This document shows, piece by piece, positions 59,310 to 64,000 of a DNA stretch of 64,000 nt. This DNA comes from Martinezella rhizogenes (GTDB lineage Bacteria; Pseudomonadota; Alphaproteobacteria; Rhizobiales; Rhizobiaceae), in NCBI RefSeq assembly GCF_027460065.1, contig NZ_JAPYZZ010000007.1, positions 186,001 through 250,000 on the forward strand, read 5' to 3'. Position numbers and translations under genes: made by a program. Every line of letters begins with the position of its first letter. Positions within the stretch are counted from its first letter, which is position 1. Below the pieces are notes generated by a model. The model was not told the origin of the DNA. It made no database searches and was given only the letters and a program-made list of their open reading frames with translations.

Positions 59310-59606
59310 TTCGTGTCCCCGGGAAAGAATGTTGCGAAGGCGGTGCAGGCATATCGGTGGTGTTTCATGCGGTTTGCCGATGGCAGACCGTGGGCCGGTG
59401 CGACCGACTCCCGCACGAGGATTAGAGACAACGCAACAGAATGGCAAATGTTGGAAGATTTATTTTTGCATCGCAAAAAATCATAAAGCCGAGCATTTCC
59501 CGCCGCCTCTGAGGGCAGTTGCTGCAATGCGAAATTTCAGCCTGCGGTAGATTAACTCGCCCTTTTGCTGTAGAATGAGAGGTGGAGGAATGAGGAGGAA
59601 GTTATC

Positions 59607-59708
59607 ATGGAATATGTAAGCTTCGTTACATCAATCAATCCGGTCATACTTGTCATATTGCTGGTGGTTCTTCTCGCAGGTGCCTACAGCAGTTGGGTTT
59701 CGCACTGA
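59607..59708 (+). CDS. 33-residue single-helix membrane peptide
   Basis: ATG 59607 to TGA 59708, with a very strong GAGGAGGAA seven bases upstream. The peptide begins MEYVSFVTSINPV, then ILVILLVVLLAGAYSSW as one helix, and ends VSH. Its size, a single helix with almost no soluble part, and a strong ribosome site point to a real small membrane protein or a type I toxin-like peptide. No antitoxin RNA is evident. It precedes the ExoD-like gene. Confidence 0.6.
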   Translation: MEYVSFVTSINPVILVILLVVLLAGAYSSWVSH

Positions 59709-59819
59709 TCACACCGGGACCACTCGACCAAATGTGAAGGCCGCGTTTCTATCGGTGATAGGCATCGGGCCGGATGAATGTTATCAACCCCGGAGGTAAA
59801 ACAACTCCCGGGAAGCCGC

Positions 59820-60464
59820 ATGACGAACGAATTCGCATTCACTGACACGTCTGAAAAGCTCAGCACGACGCTTGAAAAGCTGATAGGAAAGCTGCAGGGC
59901 CAGACGATCACGTTGCGCGAGTTGATGGAAGCAATCGGCGAACAGGGCCTGTTGCTTATCTGCGCGATTGCCTCCCTGCCATTTCTCATTCCGGTTTCCA
60001 TTCCGGGCGTCAGCACGGTTTTCGGTGCGGCGATCATCCTTGTCAGCCTCGCAATCACGCTGAACCGCCTGCCATGGCTGCCGGCAAAAATCCTCGACCG
60101 CCAGATGGAAACGGCAAAGCTTGTTCCCGCGCTGCAGAAAGGCGTCGCCATCGTCTCCAAGCTCGACGGGTATATCCGCCCGCGCATTCCTGCCCTGACG
60201 ACGGGCATCGTCGCCAACCGGATAAATGGACTCGCACTGATGACGGCGGGCGTGCTGCTGATGATGCCGCTTGGCTTCATTCCCTTTTCCAACACATTGC
60301 CTGGTGTCGCGATCCTGCTTCTTTCGGCCGGCATGATCCAGAGGGACGGCGTCACCGTGCTCGGCGGTTATCTGTTTCTGGGACTGACGGCGATTTATTT
60401 TACCGCGCTGGCCTATGCCGCCTTTTGGGCCGGACAGGGCATCAGTAGCTCCATCGGCGGCTAA
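59820..60464 (+). CDS. ExoD-family membrane protein
   Basis: A 214-residue protein with the ExoD pattern. KLSTTLEKLIGKLQGQTITLRELMEAIGEQGLLLICAIASLPFLIPVSIPG in three blocks is followed by helices with MTAGVLLMMPLGFIPFSNTLPG and GVAILLLSAGMIQRDG. S. meliloti exoD affects exopolysaccharide levels and survival in alkaline conditions. ATG 59820 fits better than 59778. It is followed convergently by a small membrane protein gene. Confidence 0.87.
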   Translation: MTNEFAFTDTSEKLSTTLEKLIGKLQGQTITLRELMEAIGEQGLLLICAIASLPFLIPVSIPGVSTVFGAAIILVSLAITLNRLPWLPAKILDRQMETAKLVPALQKGVAIVSKLDGYIRPRIPALTTGIVANRINGLALMTAGVLLMMPLGFIPFSNTLPGVAILLLSAGMIQRDGVTVLGGYLFLGLTAIYFTALAYAAFWAGQGISSSIGG

Positions 60465-60469
60465 GGCCC

Positions 60470-60745
60470 TCAGCGCTCCCTATTACGGGTCTCGCGGCGG
60501 TTCTGCCGCGATGCCCACCACACCGCCAGCCGCCGCCGCCTGCGGCGCACCGCCGGCAAATCATGCGAGAGCACGATGAGACCGAGCGGAATCATCCAGA
60601 AACCGAGAATGGGTAAGAACCCAAGCGTCCCGCCCACCACCAGAGCGGAACCGGTGGCGATCCTACCGACGCGCGAACGCGGCATGGCAAGGCTCCATTT
60701 TCCGAGGTTGAGGCGACCCGTTCTGTGGTCCATGCCGAATTTCAT
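60470..60745 (-). CDS. Small PGPGW-like membrane protein
   Basis: A 91-residue protein with a hydrophobic segment RIATGSALVVGGTLGFLPILGFWMIPLGLIVLS (two short helices with a proline turn) and an arginine-rich C-terminal tail. The pattern resembles the PGPGW putative transmembrane family. AGGG lies ten bases before ATG 60745; ATG 60733 is possible. The function is unknown. Confidence 0.72.
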   Translation of the reverse strand: MKFGMDHRTGRLNLGKWSLAMPRSRVGRIATGSALVVGGTLGFLPILGFWMIPLGLIVLSHDLPAVRRRRRRLAVWWASRQNRRETRNRER

Positions 60746-60921
60746 TCGCTACTGCCCTTTTTCACCTGGCCTGTGGATAATTTTTTCAATGCCGATAAGC
60801 CCGGAAAATCGGGACTCCGGCGAGATAAAACAAGAGGAATGCGTTTTTTTTGAAAAAACCGCTTGGCAAATCGGAAAAGCATTTGTATTACCCCGCTCAC
60901 ACCGCGCCAAGCGGCGTACGT

Positions 60922-60996
60922 TCCCTGGTAGCTCAGCGGTAGAGCATTCGACTGTTAATCGACAGGTCGCCGGTTCGAATCCGGCCCGGGGAGCCA
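60922..60996 (+). tRNA. tRNA-Asn(GTT)
   Basis: 75 bases with encoded CCA. Acceptor TCCCTGG / CCGGGGA (one G-T pair), discriminator G. Anticodon loop CTGTTAA with anticodon GTT, D-arm AGCTCAGCGGTAGAGC, T-loop GTTCGAA. Confidence 0.97.
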
Positions 60997-61410
60997 CTTT
61001 TCTACGAATGAGAAAAGTAACATACCGCTAAATCCCTTCATGCCGATCCGCTTACATATTTCATACTCGCAACACTGCGCTCTTTACTGCTTTGTCGGCT
61101 GAATTCCGTTTGCGCGTGGAAAACGGACAAAGTCAGAAGATGTTTCAAAATAAATGCTGAAAAATTCCCTTGGAAGCATCTGGCAAGACCGGCAGTAGAT
61201 TTCTGGTCGCCTTTTTTCGCGTGCTCATGCGCATCAGCTTCGCGATAACGGAGATACCACTTTGCTCTTCTCATCGTGGTTACGGCGCCGCGCTCCGCTG
61301 TTAGCGGACATAATGTGTTCAGCCGGGGTTCAGCCCGACAATCCCACTCTAAGTACATGGAACTTGAGCAGATCAGGGCGCGTTAAAGTCGCTCATTGGG
61401 AGACGAGATC
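60997..61410. other. Intergenic region after tRNA-Asn
   Basis: About 410 bases, lower in GC. A minus-strand frame of 106 codons (61038-61358) is open but begins and ends without ribosome site or recognisable domain, so I do not call it. No clear terminator follows the tRNA. Confidence 0.4.
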
Positions 61411-61677
61411 ATGAAGCTTCTAACCGCAGCAATCTGCCTCGTATCGGTTGGCATCCTGAGCGGATGCGTTGACGACAGTGGATACCGGACGGGCGGGTAT
61501 TACACGTCTGGCGTCTATTATCGTTCTTATGATCGAGACAGATATTATCGCGACTACGACCGCCAAAACTGGCGACACCAAAGGGAATGGCGCGATCGGC
61601 GGGATTGGCGCGGTGATTATCGCTACCGCCCGCACGCGCGCTATGACGGTCAGATGTATGGCGTGATTGTCCGTTAA
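61411..61677 (+). CDS. Small tyrosine/arginine-rich lipoprotein
   Basis: An 88-residue protein with a lipoprotein signal (LLTAAICLVSVGILSGC, Cys19). The mature part is extremely rich in Tyr, Arg, Asp and Trp (YRSYDRDRYYRDYD, QREWRDRRDWRGDYRYR). GGGAGACG precedes the ATG. The sequence is low-complexity and probably disordered; basic residues could bind negatively charged surface polymers. No family recognised. Confidence 0.75.
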   Translation: MKLLTAAICLVSVGILSGCVDDSGYRTGGYYTSGVYYRSYDRDRYYRDYDRQNWRHQREWRDRRDWRGDYRYRPHARYDGQMYGVIVR

Positions 61678-61801
61678 CGGTTGCAACATTACTTTTGGCC
61701 GGTCCAATCGACCGGCCAAGCGATGTCGGCAGGAATTGCTCGACATCCGTTTGCTGGCACTGGTTAGCACTCACATTGGCGGGTCCGCCGTAAGCTTAGG
61801 A

Positions 61802-62617
<816 letters not shown>

Positions 62618-62633
62618 GCCTCTTGACATGAAT

Positions 62634-62655
62634 AAGGCGGGTCAGAGCCCGCCTT
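62634..62655 (+). terminator. Hairpin terminator between convergent genes
   Basis: Perfect 8-bp stem AAGGCGGG / CCCGCCTT, 6-base loop, AT-rich on both sides; it serves either direction. Confidence 0.75.
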
Positions 62656-62682
62656 TATCAGAAATATGCTGCTGTCCCGTCG

Positions 62683-63126
62683 TCAGCGACGGACGGAGAC
62701 GATTGCCTTGCGGTTGAAATTGGAGACCTGCACCCGGCCGGACTGGTTGCCGCCGAGGATTTGGGCCGTCTTGCCGCTCATGCTCTTCAAAATGCCTGCA
62801 TGATAACCGCGGCCGTTACGAATGACGACGACATCACCGGGTTTGGCCTGGTTGACCGGAACGGCATAACCGAAAGATGTCCAGGATTTCGCAAATCCAA
62901 AGGATTTAGGCGACTGGCGGCCGGCCTTATTGGCGACCGCATGCAGGAAAAGGCCACACCACGGGGTGCTGCGCGGATTTGCGCCTAGAATGTTCTTGAG
63001 GCTCTTATTGTTCTTGGACTCATGCAGCCCGGTGTATTTTTCTGCCTGGTTCAGCATGCCGGCAGAGGCCGGCGCCACGACTGTAAAAGCCAAGGCAGCG
63101 GATAGAATTAACGCGGATACTCTCAA
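62683..63126 (-). CDS. Secreted CHAP/NlpC-like (TIGR02594-type) protein
   Basis: A 147-residue protein with a signal peptide (RVSALILSAALAFTVVAPASA). The body fits the TIGR02594 family related to cysteine peptidoglycan hydrolases: TGLHESKNNKSLKNILGANPRSTPWCGLF (in two blocks) with the catalytic Cys, FAKSWTSFG, and KPGDVVVIRNGRGYHAGILKS with the His. The likely role is cell-wall cleavage. There is no ATG; TTG 63126 has AAGGGCGAG upstream and starts directly at the signal peptide. TTG 63180 is the longer alternative. Confidence 0.8.
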   Translation of the reverse strand: MRVSALILSAALAFTVVAPASAGMLNQAEKYTGLHESKNNKSLKNILGANPRSTPWCGLFLHAVANKAGRQSPKSFGFAKSWTSFGYAVPVNQAKPGDVVVIRNGRGYHAGILKSMSGKTAQILGGNQSGRVQVSNFNRKAIVSVRR

Positions 63127-63239
63127 ACGTCTCGCCCTTATGTTAGAGGGCGTCCGTGTATTGTGACAATTTAGCGACAATTTGACGAGAAATGGGCAGA
63201 AATCAGACGCCTATTCATGCGGCCTGATCTGTCATTGCT

Positions 63240-63797
63240 TTAAAACAGGCTGCCCTGCGCCTCATCGGCGCGGCTGCGGCCGGCATTTTCGAGATCCAGC
63301 ATGCGCAATTTGGTGGTGGTTCCGCCCGGTGCAGAAAAGCCGCCCAACCTGCCGCCGGCGGCCAGAACCCGGTGGCAGGGAATGATGAGCGGCACCGGGT
63401 TTTTCGCCATGGCCTGACCGACATCGCGGGCTTTCTCCATGCCAAGACCGAGGTCTTTCACGATGCCGCCATAGGTCGTCGTGCGGCCCCAGCCGATCTG
63501 CCGCGCAACCCCATAGACATCGAGGAAGAAGCGCTCCTGCCCGGTCAGATCGAGCTCCACGGTGGTGAAATCGATCGCCTCGCCGCCGAAATAACGGGTG
63601 ATCATCGCAATCACCTCACGCGTGCGTGTTTCCGGCACCGCAATCGTGGATGACGGCAGACGTCGCAGGAGAAGTTTTTCGGTTTCGCCGGCGTCAGTAC
63701 CGGGCAATTGCAGACGGGCGATGCCGCGCCCTGCCCATGCGAGGCCGCAATGGCCGAGAGCTGTGGGAAAAACAATATAGCCGTAGTGGTTGGTCAT
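63240..63797 (-). CDS. ogt: Methylated-DNA--protein-cysteine methyltransferase (Ogt)
   Basis: DNA repair protein that takes the methyl group from O6-methylguanine onto its own cysteine. The 185-residue product has the helix-turn-helix-like GQERFFLDVYGVARQIGWGRTTTYGGI and the active-site motif PLIIPCHRVLAAGGRLGGF (Cys141 from this start). An N-terminal Ada-type domain is missing, as in Ogt/MGMT. ATGs at 63806 and 63809 are also in frame. It is monocistronic. Confidence 0.93.
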   Translation of the reverse strand: MTNHYGYIVFPTALGHCGLAWAGRGIARLQLPGTDAGETEKLLLRRLPSSTIAVPETRTREVIAMITRYFGGEAIDFTTVELDLTGQERFFLDVYGVARQIGWGRTTTYGGIVKDLGLGMEKARDVGQAMAKNPVPLIIPCHRVLAAGGRLGGFSAPGGTTTKLRMLDLENAGRSRADEAQGSLF

Positions 63798-63893
63798 CGC
63801 ATTCATCATCCGCTTTCGGGCGCACACGATGCCATATCCTGCGTCCGAAACAACCCGTTTCCTGATCTCGAAAAAACCCTATCTCTAAAAAAT

Positions 63894-63922
63894 AAGGCCA
63901 CCCGATTTTGCCGGGTGGCCTT
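63894..63922 (-). terminator. Terminator at right end
   Basis: 11-bp perfect stem AAGGCCACCCG / CGGGTGGCCTT with a 7-base loop, followed by ATTTTTT on the minus strand. Confidence 0.88.
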
Positions 63923-63946
63923 TCAGTGCATCAGTCGTGAATACGC

Positions 63947-64000
63947 TCAGGATGCGATCGTATTCGGTGCCTCCGCCTTGTCCTCCATCAGGCAATACGC
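63947..64000 (-). CDS. C-terminal end of an unidentified protein (cut by window edge)
   Basis: The last 17 codons of a minus-strand frame, ending MEDKAEAPNTIAS and TGA at 63949-63947, followed 25 bases later by a strong terminator. The position before a terminator supports it, but the piece is too short to identify. Confidence 0.35.
   Translation of the reverse strand, partial: AYCLMEDKAEAPNTIAS

Noticed and set aside
61038-61358. Minus-strand frame of 106 codons after tRNA-Asn
   Set aside because: No ribosome site, no domain, unusual composition; I cannot support it as a gene.

Overview
The window is a chromosomal segment of an Agrobacterium-type alphaproteobacterium (Rhizobiaceae). The complex I operon followed by birA, rnj (RNase J), a DUF1467 gene, proS and a lolC/lolE gene is a typical rhizobial order. 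A polar-adhesin polysaccharide cluster with the make-up I remember for Agrobacterium upp lies about 14 kb from a GGDEF gene beside clpP, as I remember for A. tumefaciens dgcA. GC content is high, most starts have GGAG-type ribosome sites, and there is no integrase, transposase or phage gene. This is core chromosome rather than an island.

Region 1 (1-21.9 kb, minus strand): one very long co-directional block, nuoABC-(GFA-like)-nuoD-(secreted orphan)-nuoEFGHIJKLMN-birA-rnj-DUF1467-proS-lolC/E. Many genes overlap or nearly touch. Two intercistronic hairpins (nuoF/nuoG, nuoI/nuoJ) may set segmental mRNA stability. Two non-nuo genes sit between nuoC and nuoE, and NuoE carries a long C-terminal extension. 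A candidate small RNA lies between proS and DUF1467.

Region 2 (22-32 kb): two near-identical tRNA-Asp genes, a tRNA-Val, a 45-residue membrane protein, a large secreted phytase/esterase-like protein, then hupB, lon, clpX and clpP, each with its own terminator. RpoH-like heat-shock promoters can be read upstream of clpP (good match) and lon (weaker).

Region 3 (32-46 kb): a membrane diguanylate cyclase lacking the inhibitory site, a cytochrome P450, a cupin, a MarR regulator divergent from a membrane protein, metY behind a CoA-binding protein, an EamA transporter, rplM-rpsI with a structured leader, an agmatinase, argC, an APH-type kinase and ctaA.

Region 4 (46.5-55.1 kb): a polysaccharide assembly cluster: a FemAB/BioF2-like acyltransferase, a Wzc-like chain-length protein with a broken P-loop, a Wza-type export lipoprotein, a GT4 glycosyltransferase, an undecaprenyl-phosphate sugar transferase and an O-antigen ligase/polymerase-like protein. 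Their number, order and types fit the unipolar polysaccharide (upp) genes, so c-di-GMP synthesis and adhesin production would be encoded in the same window.

Region 5 (55-64 kb): small and poorly known genes: two more tiny membrane proteins (49 and 33 residues), a DUF1269 protein, tRNA-Pro, a membrane-anchored dual-specificity phosphatase, a YqaA/DedA protein, an ExoD-like protein, tRNA-Asn, a small lipoprotein, a DUF2934 protein with a histone-H1-like tail, a CHAP-like secreted protein and an Ogt methyltransferase.
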